Positions 23,796-34,582 of a stretch of 64,000 nucleotides of DNA are shown in pieces (the stretch's first letter is position 1; every line of letters begins with the position of its first letter). The translations under genes were made by a program, and so were the position numbers. This stretch comes from Nageia nagi (taxonomy: Eukaryota > Pinophyta). A model generated the notes under the pieces. The model saw only the letters and a list, made by a program, of their open reading frames with translations, did not search any database and was not told where the DNA came from. The stretch covers positions 151,404,001-151,468,000 of the forward strand of contig JBITNC010000001.1 of NCBI GenBank assembly GCA_050084985.1, given 5' to 3'.

Positions 23796-25457
23796 GCTAA
23801 TCTTATAATGACACTATAAGGGGGGGATGAATCAATGTTATAATTTAAAATTCAAATATTCAAAACTTAATTCTAAGATAGTGAAAATATGAAATCAAAT
23901 AAAGAAAACACACCAAGAGAGCATCACACAACACAAGATGTAACAAGATTCATCAATGTGATTGAATCCTCAAAAAAGACTGCTTAGATCATGGTCCAAA
24001 TCTAGCCATTGCAAAGGACCAAATTTACAATCAATTTACCAACACCCAATGGAAGGAGTACCAACCCCATATTTATTAGGTACAATTGATAGTAGCACCA
24101 ACCCCTAAGTTTTGCATTACCCATTGCAAGAAGCACCAACCCCTCTTACCAAGCACCAACTTGAAAAAATAACGGAATAGCAATTTTGACAAAAGTCATC
24201 AAACTTATCTCAAAGATCCTCAATTGTATAGATCATCAAAATTTATCCTTAGTTGTATCTATTTGATTCTTGTAATTAGTTCTCATATCCAAACTACTAC
24301 TTTCATTTCCATTTAAAACCATCTAGCACTTGCAGTCTCTTTTTTGTCTCAATAAAAACTTATCCACCATATTGCTAACAATCTTGCATATCTTGTTGTC
24401 TTTGTAGGTCCACCCCTATTTCTTGGTATACACTTATATCATCTCATTATACCTTCTACAACAACTTTCACACATTCTTCCCTTAGCAATAACACATTCT
24501 CACACAATCGACTTAATTCTTTTGCTTGATTATACTCAAAACTATTCTAATTGGATGTACTTCATGGTAACTATTATCAACCATATTTTTCAGTTATGTA
24601 ATTGAAATAATCACTACACCCTATTTATTTTTGTTATGGTCTACTTAATTCTTTTTCTATTTCATCCACAACCCACTCTTGATCAATAATTTTGCTCATG
24701 ATGATCATTCAGTTATAACCTCTTCACTTTCAATTACAAAAATAATGAATAAAATAAAGTGCCATGTATTGAAGGTCCTATAACATTTGATATAAATATC
24801 CAAATGCAATAAAACCTCCACCATTGAAAATACTATTTCATGTAGATGCAAATGGAGTTGTCATACAACCCCTTTTGATTCAAAAATGAGCATTTGGTAA
24901 CTATTTTTGTAATTGTTGCAGAAAATGATAGTCATAAATGCCCATAACAAATAGTGGTATAATCGTACTTTATTTATCCTATCATAAATACCTAGAATAA
25001 ATTGTGGGATAATTGCACTTCAATTATCCTATCATAAATGCCCAACATTTACCATGCCCAATTTTGACCCCTAATAAACTTCGTTGATGGTTGAAAAGGT
25101 ATGCATAAACACCCAAAATAAGTCAAATAATTGCACTTCATTTATCCTCTACATTTTTTTACCTTATAAGTGCTTCTTTTTTACCCTAAAAAAATTTGTA
25201 TGATGCTCAAATAACTATTTTGATGCTTGATAAATATTTTTTATATTCGATAAGCATTTTTGACATATTTTAATAAACTATTTTATTTAGTGGCAAACTT
25301 TTTGATAAAGGTAGGCATGCATATACTCATTGGAAAACTTATGATAGACACTATTCAATAAATAAGAAACAAAATCAATTTAATCTTTTACTTTGAGTTA
25401 TAATCTTCAAACAAGATTGATCCATTTTTATGAAAAATTCTTACAGACATAACTCCA
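23796..25457. other. Element G 5' LTR and unassigned sequence (D1)
   Basis: The left part should be the minus-strand 5' LTR of G, including a patch with repeated ACCAACCCC phrases at about 24060-24170. Beyond that no family or gene was recognised. The whole stretch recurs in D2 at about 50216-51819 with small indels. Confidence 0.45.
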
Positions 25458-25655
25458 CTTTGCATTGTTGGACCTCACATTTCATTGTTGGCCTTCACCT
25501 TATATTATCGGATATCATTTTTAAACATCACCTTTCATTTTCAGCTTTCACCCTACATTATCAAACATCACTTTGCATGTTTGGATATTATTAATAGACA
25601 CCACCTTTTATTGTCGATCTTCACCTTGCATTATCGAACTTCACCTTGGACTTCA
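25458..25655. repeat. 20-bp minisatellite (D1)
   Basis: About nine diverged 20-bp units of the type CCTTGCATTATCGAACTTCA in register, with two 13-bp and one 12-bp partial units between them. The same array is at 51820-52017 in D2. Confidence 0.8.
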
Positions 25656-25928
25656 TCTGGTATTTTTGGGCTTTAACGACTCTTATCAAAATTCATTTTT
25701 TTATGCCATTTTAACTTCTTTGATATGGTTTTTAAAAACAATGATATCTTCTTTGTTGTGGTATGTTGACAACAATGACAAACTCTACTCTTTCTCAACA
25801 AATCGTATGGAATCTCTCACTTTTTCTTTGCTTGGATCTTTTGTTTCTCTTTATGTTAAGGATCCTCAAAAGCATGGACCTATTTTTTTTTCTTTTCTTT
25901 TTTGATATCTATACTTCTTTATCTCTTT

Positions 25929-26470
25929 TTAAGTATTACCATACTTCAATATTTCTATTTCAACTATATGTTCCTCTTTTTGAGTCAATCTATGAACAAT
26001 ATCAGATAAAGAAAAATCCATATAGTCCATAGCTTTAAACTTCAATCTAGGATGGATGTTATTAACAAACATGGCCTTTACATGTTCTTCTAGTAATTTA
26101 ATAATGCCCCAAGTCTTTTGAAATTGTTGGGAAAACTTTTCAAATCTTTCATTTGATCCTAGAATAGTATTCACTAAATTAGAAACAACAACTTGTCAAG
26201 GATAACTATTCATGAAATATATATAAAATTCACATACAAGTTATGTATAATAATTAATTTAATTGAAGAGTAAAGAGAAGTACCAAGTAAGAGCATCACC
26301 TTTTAGAGTAGTTATAAAGTATTTGGCCATCAAATTATCATTTTCTCCAAATTTCCATGATTCAAACTTAATCTAAAATGATTTAATATGAGTCATAGGA
26401 TCTCCTTCTCATGAATAGGAGTCAAAAAAAGGTTCCACTTGAAGATTGGGTGTCTTTTCATTTTTGATAT
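25929..26470 (-). pseudogene. Retrotransposon gag relic, Gypsy-like (D1)
   Basis: Minus-strand frame with the retrotransposon gag pattern: DPMTHIKSF, WKFGENDNLMAKYFITTLKG and DALTW (about 26400-26280), then NTILGSNERFEKFSQQFQ and LEEHVKAMFVNNIHPRLKFK. A stretch of about 75 bases with stops separates the two halves (about 26195-26270) and looks like an insertion. The last open block starts at 26174. No protease or RT accompanies it. It recurs at about 52300-52832. Confidence 0.6.
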
Positions 26471-28245
26471 CATTGTTAAGAAATCCTCTTCAAAGCTAGA
26501 CTACTTGCACATGATAGATCGAAAGATTGAAGGAAAGTAATATTCATGAAGTATAACAAAATATAGATATGATAGGCGGCATTGAAGAACATTGATCAAT
26601 AGAATCAATATGTATACCACCTATCAAGGATACATATTATGTCATGATTCATGATGCACAACCCTTCCATTCCTTTATAAGATTTCACCTTGGATTTATC
26701 AATATCTAATTCCTAGATAACTTGTAGGGCTTATTTAATGTCAAGATACCTTGTTGGGCTTATTTTGGAGCTGACTTATTACTAATAAAACATGAAGGTA
26801 GTGGGAGTGCACAATAAAAATAACAATAAATCACTTAAATAAATAATTATTTTAAATACCTAAAGAAGTATTTTAATTAAACTAAAATTTCTTTTTAGGT
26901 GTTATTAAATATATTACTTTGAAAAATCAAGCTTTACTATGCATTATATATAAAATAGTTTAATTAAAAGGCTCTAGAAGAGAAATTATGTATATTGCTT
27001 AACATTAATAATACCATAATTATGCCAAGTATTACCTCCTTGATAAATTTTATTAAATAACATTTTAGGTAATTCAAAATGCATATGTCTAATATTTCAA
27101 TATTAAACATAGGTTTATATTATTCTATCATTTGTTTTAAAATCTTAATTTAACTAAATACAAATATCTTACCTATTACTATTCAAAATATAGTTATTAA
27201 ATGCCATTATTTATTAAGTAGCATACATTTTATCATGTGAGTGTTAAATATCCAGTCTTATTTTAGAGATCATAAGAACTATTCTAGGGAGTTGGCCATC
27301 ATTCCTCTCTCTCTCTCTCTCATCAATTCTAATCCTTTGATTCTATCCATATGCTAGTTCCAACAAATACAATAAAAGAGAAATATGTATTCATGACATG
27401 GTTAGTATGCATTAAATTAAAAATATTTTACATTTAAGCATAATATAAACATTAATAACCATTCACACTAATTTGAATAAATGTGGAATAAATTAGGATG
27501 TATAAACGCTTGATATCATTATATATTCATCATATAAGTTTTTAGGTTAGAGTCACAACACAATAAAATTATGATCCTTCACCATGGTTTTGATTTTAAA
27601 TATTAAATACTAAAAACCAAAATTTAAATCATAATAAGCAAGATTAAATTAAGTAATATGATCATACATCATGTAGGTTTCTCTCAAAATATCATGTTAT
27701 CATTGAGGATATTTTCAACCTTATATTTTTTCTTTCAAGCTCTTGAAAAGAAACTTCTCTTCCTTTCTTTTCCTTCATGGGGTATCATACCTCCCTCTCC
27801 TTTGTTAATCAGTTAGCTATTCTCATCCCTTTGATATTCTTCTTCTTCTTAATAGATATATGTTGTTGCATATCCTTGTGACACATACCTCAAGAAGGGC
27901 ATGCCATATACACCTAAAGTAGCAACACCACTTTTCCCCTCAATCTTTCCTCTTTTCTTTGCCCATAATATTTAGAATTTTTTAACCATTACTATGAAAT
28001 CTCTTGTTTTTTCCTCCATTACAATTTAAGAATCATGAATCAATATTAGTCCAAATAAACTATACTTAGTTATTCAACTTTACCTTATAAGCCTAAATGT
28101 AAATTTTTGTTCTTTGAAATTTGTAACTAGAGACCCACAATTACGTTCCTAAAAAATATAATGATTTTATCTTAATTAAGTTTAAAATTTTAAAATTAAA
28201 GATTTAATTCCTTTAGTTTGTTAAACATTTCCATATTTCATTTTA
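26471..28245. other. AT-rich unassigned DNA with a (CT)8 tract
   Basis: No coding similarity was seen. A CT microsatellite at 27305-27321 has 8 repeats; the matching D2 site (53669-53688) has 10. The whole stretch is duplicated in D2, where an extra 30 bases or so occur near 54080. Confidence 0.6.
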
Positions 28246-28655
28246 TTGCAAATAATATCAACCATCAATTTTTTTAAAATATACTATAATATATTAATAA
28301 AGTTTAACACTTCTAATAGGTGGAGCTTGTATTTGAAAGAAGAAGAAACAATAGAACATATATTTTTGGAATATCAATTCATAACAAAATATGGGACCTT
28401 TGTAAAAAGGAATTACAGTTCAGTTGGATTAAACATGCTTCAATTTTAGAATACATCCTACAATGAGAATTAATGAAAAAAAATTAAAAAATCAAGGCTC
28501 TCTAGGATCTTATGCTTCCCCACCTATTAGGGTAGATTCAGAAGGAAAGGAATAAGAGACCCATTGATAATAAAAAGAATGAAGCAATGGAAATTTATAG
28601 ATTATATAAGGTAGAAATTGTTCAAGAACCTTACAACTTATATCGAGGGAGTTGA
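28246..28655 (+). pseudogene. LINE RT zinc-binding region and C-terminus relic (D1)
   Basis: The frame at about 28318-28449 reads LKEEETIEHIFLEYQFITKY, matching the zf-RVT domain that follows plant LINE reverse transcriptases. The Cys expected before Leu-Lys and after Phe-Leu-Glu are replaced by Tyr. After a frameshift, KERNKRPIDNKKNEAMEIYR (about 28545-28605) matches the usual LINE tail with Lys-Glu-Arg-Asn-Lys-Arg. The RT core and endonuclease are absent. It recurs at about 54650-55040. Confidence 0.6.
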
Positions 28656-28839
28656 TAAGAAGAAGTTCATTAGTCAATTCCTATCCAAATAATGTAAGTG
28701 TAATGATGTTTAAAATAAAATGTGAGAGAAGGAAAAATAAATTGAAAAGAAAAATTATGTGGTGTTTAAAATGCAACAAGAATCCAAGATATATAAAAAT
28801 AATTAAAAATCAAATAAATTTGAATGATATGAAAAGCAC

Positions 28840-30342
28840 AAGGAATTAAATGAATGTGTATTATAAGGAACATCATTTAGTATGTTGGACTAGGTGGATA
28901 ATTAATCCACATTAAGTGCAATGCATAAACTTAAAATCAAATATAAAGGCTTTGATCATCATATCCAACCATTCTCACCATTTTCATGCAATGAATAGAG
29001 CTAAGAAAGTTGGATTGAGGAGGAAGTTGTAGTAGGATAGAGGATAAATGAAGATGGGAGGAAAGCTTGTATTCACTTAACCCATAAACACCTAAAATTA
29101 TAGGAAATAGAAAGAAGTATGGGATATATTGTACCAAGAAGGATTGTACCAATTAATGGAAGCTTGGAGAGGTTATGATCACCAATTATCCCTAGAGGCA
29201 GAAAGAACTTGGAATGAAGAAAAATGCATAATTAATGGGTCGGATATATTTTTCAATCAATAAAATATAGTTGAAGCTATGTTAATGCCAAATGTGGGAA
29301 AGGATATAAAAAAGGAACACAAGATTGAATAAGGTTTAGGAAGTCTACAAATTCAAAGGTCAAGATATCTAGCTTCTTAAATACAAGACATGATATCATT
29401 GGACTAGACTTCCACATCCATGGGTTAAAGTAGAAAAATAGGTAATGAAATACATTTCTTTAAATGGTATACATAAAGAGTGTTTTATATTCCAGTTTAA
29501 TCTCTTCAACCAATTTAAATTTAGAGAAGACATTATCAACTTTTCATTTTCATTTACTATTAAATGAAAGTGTCAATCTATAAATTCAAGTAAAATAAAT
29601 TAGAATATCCTTTACATGAAATTATCATTAGGTTGATATACAATATGGCCTTAACAAACCAACCAGCTAGGGCCAACCTAACTATAAGATTCTCAATTGA
29701 AGACTAAGAGGAGGATGTTCCTTTGGAAGAATGATTGAAAGCTAAAGGAAAAGTCAACAAAGCAAAGTCATCACATGCAAATGAGGAACCTCAACTAGAG
29801 TGCATATCATAATTCAAAAGACCAAATAACCTCGTATAATGGATTGGGAAAAGGAAAAGAACAAACCAAGTTGTAGATAGTGGAAAGATATAAAAGAAAG
29901 AACACCAATAGTTAGTTCAACCAAAACAAATAGAGGAGGTTTAAAAATAAGTTATATAAGCTCAAACCAAAGGTTAGAAGGAGATGGAAAAAGTGAGGAC
30001 ATGTTAAAAAACTAAAGTAATAATTGAGCTAGATGATGAGTTAGAATATAAGGAAATGCGTAATAAACAAGATACAAAACTACTAGAGAAGAAACCACTA
30101 AAATTAGCACAAGAAAAAGAATGAAGCACAACACAAAGAAAATAAATCAAATTGATAACAAAGTAACAAAATACAATATGGACACAACATCTAAAAATAC
30201 ATAATAGAATGCTAGCTAAAGCTAATATTTGGAAAGGATATCCCAGTGCATTGTTTGAAGGACTACTACAAAAGGCTACATAGGTCTAGGATGCAAGGAA
30301 AAAAGTGTATTTGAAGCACTACAAATACAATTACAACAACCT
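28840..30342 (+). repeat. 1.5-kb degenerate coding unit, copy A
   Basis: One of three copies (B at 42516, C at 55229). Fragments of coding sense survive: GYDHQLSLEAERTWNEEKC (about 29175-29235), then in another frame VMKYISLNGIHKECFIFQFN (about 29440-29500), then MALTNQPARANLTIRFSIED (29643) and MLAKANIWKGYPSALFEGLL near the end. The pattern resembles transposon-associated proteins of large plant genomes, but I cannot name a family. E3 is inserted after AACCT at 30342. Confidence 0.6.
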
Positions 30343-30820
30343 TGTTAGAATTTGTAATGTAATATTATGTAATATTTCTCTTTAATATAAATTCACTTAA
30401 TGCTTAAAGTATATTTAGATGCCTTAAAGAATTAAGAAAATAAAAATAAGAAAGGGATTAAATATAGAAAGGGGATTAAATATAGAAATATATTTAACCT
30501 CACCCTTAGGTTAAAGGAAGGTTAAAGATTGGGTTTCTTCTTATAAATAGAGAGGTACCCCCTCTCTCATATTGTAAAACTTAAAAGTAAGCTTTGCTAT
30601 AGGTTTAAGGTTTGAAAAGAGGAGAGATTCTATAAGTGAGGTCCTTGAGAATAAGAAGATCTTAGTTAGTAGATATACTCCCATGTAGGGAGGAACCACT
30701 TTATATCTTGTATTAATTGTGATATTGATTTGTGTTATTATGCTATTGTATTGATGTTGTGAGTATCTTCTTGAGATCTTGGTATATTAGAAGTTAATTT
30801 AGAAATGGTTAATTTCTTCA
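30343..30820 (+). repeat. E3 5' LTR
   Basis: 478 bp, TGTTAGAATTTGTAATG to TTCTTCA, with TATAAATA at 30542-30549. The partner is at 42059-42514 (TATA at 42258-42265). Confidence 0.9.
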
Positions 30821-30822
30821 AG

Positions 30823-30835
30823 TGGTAATAGAGCC
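30823..30835 (+). promoter_or_regulatory. E3 primer-binding site
   Basis: TGGTAATAGAGCC lies two bases after the LTR. It is a diverged initiator-Met-type Copia PBS (consensus TGGTATCAGAGC). Confidence 0.75.
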
Positions 30836-30923
30836 ATTATTGGAGGCTTCTCTTCAACATCCTTGAAGGTCCATTCCTCTTATTTCTCCATCTAATTTTT
30901 TGAGGTAAAAAAGCCTTGAATAA

Positions 30924-31131
30924 ATGAGAGACTCTTTTTCATCCAAGCATATCTTAGATGATTCCAAATATGGTATTTGGGAACCTAGGATGAAAGCAAC
31001 ACTTCAAGCACAAAAAATTTGGATGATTATTAGTGAAAACCAAGTTGCCCCATTAGGGGAGAAGGAAATTCAATCTTATAATACAAAGAATGATTTGGAA
31101 ACTTATATGATCTTTAATTTTATTTCATATG
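30924..31131 (+). pseudogene. Copia gag N-terminus, E3 (5' of E4)
   Basis: ATG 30924 begins MRDSFSSKHILDDSKYGIWE, the same gag start as E1 and E2. It runs openly to IFNFISY, where E4 interrupts. Deleting E4 and one ATATG duplication restores the frame into ILLMISSSNSTKEALDKLKS at 37505, matching the E1 gag. This exact join shows the gag was still in frame at this point when E4 landed. Confidence 0.88.
31127..31131. repeat. E4 target-site duplication, left
   Basis: ATATG directly before the left LTR; the same five bases follow the right LTR at 37500-37504. Confidence 0.9.
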
Positions 31132-31695
31132 TGTTGATTGAGATTGTGTAATATGTGCGCCTGGAACAATCTTAACCAAAGTAGTTCACGAACAGACTGT
31201 AGGACGCAGCCTGATCTCCGGAGAAGGCCGGTTCCTTATCCATTGGGCAGAGAAAAAGTAACAGGAAAGAGATAAAAAGAGTAGGGAGCGAGAGATTTAA
31301 GCAAAAGGATAGGGTAACAAGAAAGGAAGTAAAAGGATAAGGTAACGAGAGAGAAAGCAAAGGGGTAGATCACTAGTTCAGCGCGGGCTTTCGCAGTGTG
31401 CGAAACCTTGGCCTGAATCTAGTGTCGCAGCCACAGAACAAGTTCTCACTCTCTGAATAGCTCCCCAGCTTCTACTCTACCATGTAGCAGACACAGTTAT
31501 ACTAGCAACCCGCAACTATTACTCAGGAAACAAGCTAAGCTGCCACAATGTAACCAAATTAAGAATAACAATTACGAGTGCTAGACAAGAAAGGTCAAGA
31601 TGGTTTCATAGTACCGGACTGAAGCTACAGGTCTTCGAGAACAAATGAAAAGGGCAATACTAGGCTTCCGACGCTAGTTTCTCTTTATTTTCATA

Positions 31696-31703
31696 TATTT
31701 ATA
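31696..31703 (-). promoter_or_regulatory. TATA box in E4 3' LTR
   Basis: TATAAATA on the element strand; the functional copy is in the 5' LTR at 36560-36567. It lies about 300 bp downstream of the nearest TGACGTCA site, leaving roughly 560 bp for R-U5. Confidence 0.6.
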
Positions 31704-32001
31704 CTGTGTTAATAACAGTTACAAAATTACAGAATAGAAACGTTTACAAAACGGCCGCAAGATTCTGGCCTTCTTGAACTGATATCACCTACATATGACA
31801 CTTGGCCGGCTGTTACAAAATTGGGCAGATCGCCGACGATTCGGTTCCCTGATGATTGTACTCAGGCATCTTGCAGACTTACTCTCTTTCGGGATTTCTT
31901 AATTCTATGGCTCAGGCTCTTCAATCTTTCTTTGCGGGCCTATTTTCCTCCGGGACTCGGTTTCATTCACCAATATTAATCTTGTTTCTTTCCCCTTCGC
32001 C

Positions 32002-32378
32002 TGACGTCAGCCTTGAATCTCCGGACTTCTTCATTCACTGGCTCCGGACACTAAATTACTCCTTGATGATGTCATCCATTCTGGGCTCCGGTTTGCTTTA
32101 TGAATGCAAACTTCATATTTCCTTGTGACGTCACCTTTGAATCTCTGGAATTTCCCACTCGCTGGTTCCGGATACTAAATTTCTCTTTGCTGATGTCATC
32201 TGTTCCGGGCTCCGGTTCTTATTCAAAATGTGAACGTCGTTTCGCCTGTGACGTCATTTTTCTACCCTCCGGAATATTTTCCTTTATGGCTCCGGATACT
32301 AAGTCGCTACCTGTTGACGTCATCTCCTCCAGACTCCGGTTCCATTCAAAATGTGAACGTTGTTTCCCCGTGACGTCA
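32002..32378. promoter_or_regulatory. Array of TGA(C/T)GTCA sites in E4 LTR (left)
   Basis: Seven sites begin at 32002, 32067, 32126, 32191, 32249, 32315 and 32371. Spacings alternate 65, 59, 65, 58, 66 and 56 bp, so the repeat unit is about 123 bp with one TGACGTCA and one TGATGTCA or TGACGTCA. Each is accompanied by a CTCCGGA-type box. TGACGTCA is the palindromic core bound by bZIP (TGA/CRE-type) factors. Position in U3 suggests an enhancer. Confidence 0.65.
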
Positions 32379-32638
32379 TTATTTCATTTCTCCGGAATGC
32401 TTTGTTTCCCGGAGAACTTATGCTGACTTTATCTTTTCTGGAACTTGGTTTTCACCCCAAAAAATAATCATCTTATCCTCCGCACGTCTCCACTTTATTC
32501 CGGAAAACTTTACTCTGACTCCGGGCTGCTTTATCTGCTCCGGAAAAAACTCCCGGAGATCTTCGAATGAATCCGTAGGGGCAGGTAGAGTACACCGTGG
32601 CTTTACTTCAAGGATTTATTATGGAGGAATCTACATTA

Positions 32639-32653
32639 TGGCGACTTCTGGGG
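32639..32653 (+). other. PBS-like motif on the wrong strand of E4
   Basis: TGGCGACTTCTGGGG reads on the plus strand immediately inside the left LTR, where the minus-strand element should have a polypurine tract. On the coding strand this is pyrimidine-rich. A related motif, TGGCGACTCTGCTG, reads on the minus strand at 35939-35952 near the other end. Confidence 0.5.
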
Positions 32654-32729
32654 GGAAAATTTCGCCTTTATCAAGGAGGAATTTAGAACCCAAACCTTTA
32701 TTTCCATGAATCAAAAAATGGACTTGCCT

Positions 32730-34001
32730 TCAGTTCTGTAGACTCAGGATTTGCTGGACTTTACTCCAGTCTGCTGGGATCCCGGAAAAATCTTTTAGCC
32801 TCGCATGAGCTAAGGCTGTATGGTTCAACACTTCGTAAGATACATTGGCATGTTTCCTCAATAATTGCTGTATGCGAAGTCCGCCGTCAGCCAAAGAATC
32901 AAAGAATTTTACGAAATTGGTTTCGTCAAAGGAAACCAGGAGCGTATCGACATCATCAGTACTTTGAATCCTATTCTGTAGACTATTCAAAAACTCAGCC
33001 TCCGAGACAAGCGAGCCGTTGCTTTTCCATAACTCTGGGATTCCGGACGCATTCAACCCTTGTATCTCTGATTTCAGATTTTCCATTTCTTGCGTCCGAC
33101 GCAGGACATTACTCCGGATCTCCTGACAAACCCATTTACCCCTCACTGGATAATCGATTGCTGACATGAGCTCCACTCGATCACCAATATTATATGACTG
33201 TAATTTTTCATTTGAGAGGAAGTTCAGTCTTTTATTCGCTTGCTTTGCCTCTTCTGAAATAGGATTCAAAATACTTTCACATCTTGTGACCTCAGCTTCG
33301 AGCCTTTTGAGTTCTGATAAACATGACTCCACATAGTCCCTTAGATGAATTAAGTCTTTGACTTCCTGCATCCTCAGCTCCCAAAATTTTTCTTTTGTAT
33401 TTAACAGAAAAGATTTGTCTACTTTATTTGCATTCAGCTTTGCTTGGAGTTCCACCATGTTAGCGTTCAGACTGCTGATCTCCGCTACTCTGGCAGTTAT
33501 TTCCGCATCTCTTTGAGCGATGATAGCATCCTTTTGGCCCAGCTTATCCGCTGTAGGAGCCATCGCTAAACTAGTCTTCAAAATTGATATATTATTCTCC
33601 GCAGCCTTCAGTTTTATTTTATTCGTGTCTAATTGCTGCTTCATGGCTTCATGGGCCTTTTGCAGCTTATGGTATTTGACCTCTAACTTGGTAAGTTCTG
33701 ATATGTTGAGATCGACAGCTGTTTGTAGGAGCTCGTTCTTATCACTCCTAGATATGCTGCGGGTGTCAATCTTCACCCGGGTGTTCATGGATGACAGATC
33801 ACTTAGCCCTTCTTGTGGATCCTGGACAATAGCCATTTCCAGCACCTTATGCTTCGGATCCATGGATGTCTGGAACCTTACCGGATTTTCCGGAAGTGGA
33901 AGTTTTTTCGCTTGCTTCTGCATCCATGACTCCTGGCCTTGTTTCATCTGCTGATACTGCTGCATGATGCCATCCACGGATACCTGCTGCCCTGATATCA
34001 T
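32730..34001 (-). CDS. E4 second ORF: coiled-coil protein of unknown function
   Basis: An uninterrupted frame of 423 codons from the first in-frame ATG (34001) to TGA 32730; the frame is open back to a stop near 34103, so a spliced or frameshifted upstream start is possible. The N-terminal 90 residues are polar (ISGQQVSVDGIMQQYQQMKQ). Residues of about 95-275 have the charged heptad character of a coiled coil (for example YHKLQKAHEAMKQQLDTNK and LSELKRLEAEVTRCESILN). The C-terminal 120 residues are mixed and possibly globular (IPELWKSNGSLVSEAEFLNS). No protease, RT or nucleic-acid-binding motif was seen. I recognise no family; it may be a captured host gene or an element-specific partner of Gag. 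The lack of stops in so young an element suggests recent constraint. Confidence 0.7.
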   Translation of the reverse strand: MISGQQVSVDGIMQQYQQMKQGQESWMQKQAKKLPLPENPVRFQTSMDPKHKVLEMAIVQDPQEGLSDLSSMNTRVKIDTRSISRSDKNELLQTAVDLNISELTKLEVKYHKLQKAHEAMKQQLDTNKIKLKAAENNISILKTSLAMAPTADKLGQKDAIIAQRDAEITARVAEISSLNANMVELQAKLNANKVDKSFLLNTKEKFWELRMQEVKDLIHLRDYVESCLSELKRLEAEVTRCESILNPISEEAKQANKRLNFLSNEKLQSYNIGDRVELMSAIDYPVRGKWVCQEIRSNVLRRTQEMENLKSEIQGLNASGIPELWKSNGSLVSEAEFLNSLQNRIQSTDDVDTLLVSFDETNFVKFFDSLADGGLRIQQLLRKHANVSYEVLNHTALAHARLKDFSGIPADWSKVQQILSLQN

Positions 34002-34582
34002 GATGAAGGGGGATCTGGCGCTCAACTCCTGAGATGAAGCAGCTACGATCTGTTGAGCTGGTGTCACGGGACTAGCTTGGCTGGCCCCTGGGTTACTGCT
34101 TATGCCTCAAACTCGGATTCTCTTGCTCTGTTTCACAGTTCCTGGCGATGCTCAGTAAGCGCTAACTTTGCAAATTGGTGAGCCAAAACTTTCTATGAAT
34201 ACTAGCATATAGGTGTCTTGGTAAGTAGTGCTCTGGGTCTTTTAACAGCTCACTTGAACGCACGATCTTTCGAAGTGAGGGAAATCAACTCACGACAGCC
34301 GCATTAATAACTGATTTGCCGTTTTACGATCTTTTCGGGAACCTTGGGATTTGATTGCATGTACCCTCTTGGAAACTTTTAATTCTGCCGGCGCAAAAAG
34401 GTTCCACTACTATTTACGTTACGCTAGTAGTAAATTACTGACAACAACCACTCGAAATAAATGCAACCTCACACTATTTACAATATGTATACAAATCAAA
34501 TTCCTTCTTCCCAACGGTCACTTTCCCGCGCTGGTGGGCTTCAGAAAAATTACTGTGTCCGCTGGTGTGGAATTCATCAAGT
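34002..34582 (-). other. E4 inter-ORF spacer
   Basis: About 0.58 kb between the gag stop and the first ATG of the second frame, with no long minus-strand frame. There is no ribosome-reinitiation signal I can name. Splicing or a subgenomic RNA would be needed for efficient expression of the second frame. Confidence 0.6.

Larger units (their letters stand above)
21768..30342 (+). repeat. Segmental duplication copy D1
   Basis: From ACTTATAGTGCACC at 21768, the sequence is collinear with 48174-56655 (about 26.4 kb downstream, direct orientation), with mostly substitutions and small indels. It spans the 3' end of E2, the E2 3' LTR, the N-terminal gag of G, the minisatellite, the Gypsy-like gag relic, the LINE relic and copy A of the 1.5-kb unit. 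Its exact right limit is hidden, because D2 is interrupted by E5 at the position matching about 30270 and D1 by E3 at 30342. Confidence 0.92.
31132..32635 (-). repeat. E4 3' LTR (left copy)
   Basis: Reads TGTAGATTCC to TCAATCAACA on the element strand. It contains the TGACGTCA-type array at 32002-32378 and a TATA box at 31696-31703. Open frames on the plus strand here (31856-32426) and minus strand (31172-31360) look incidental. Confidence 0.95.

Noticed and set aside
31856-32426. Plus-strand frames inside both E4 LTRs (also 36720-37290)
   Set aside because: They are LTR sequence with the TGACGTCA repeats, opposite to element transcription and without family resemblance.
33520-33954. 144-codon plus-strand frame
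   Set aside because: Antisense shadow of the E4 coiled-coil frame.
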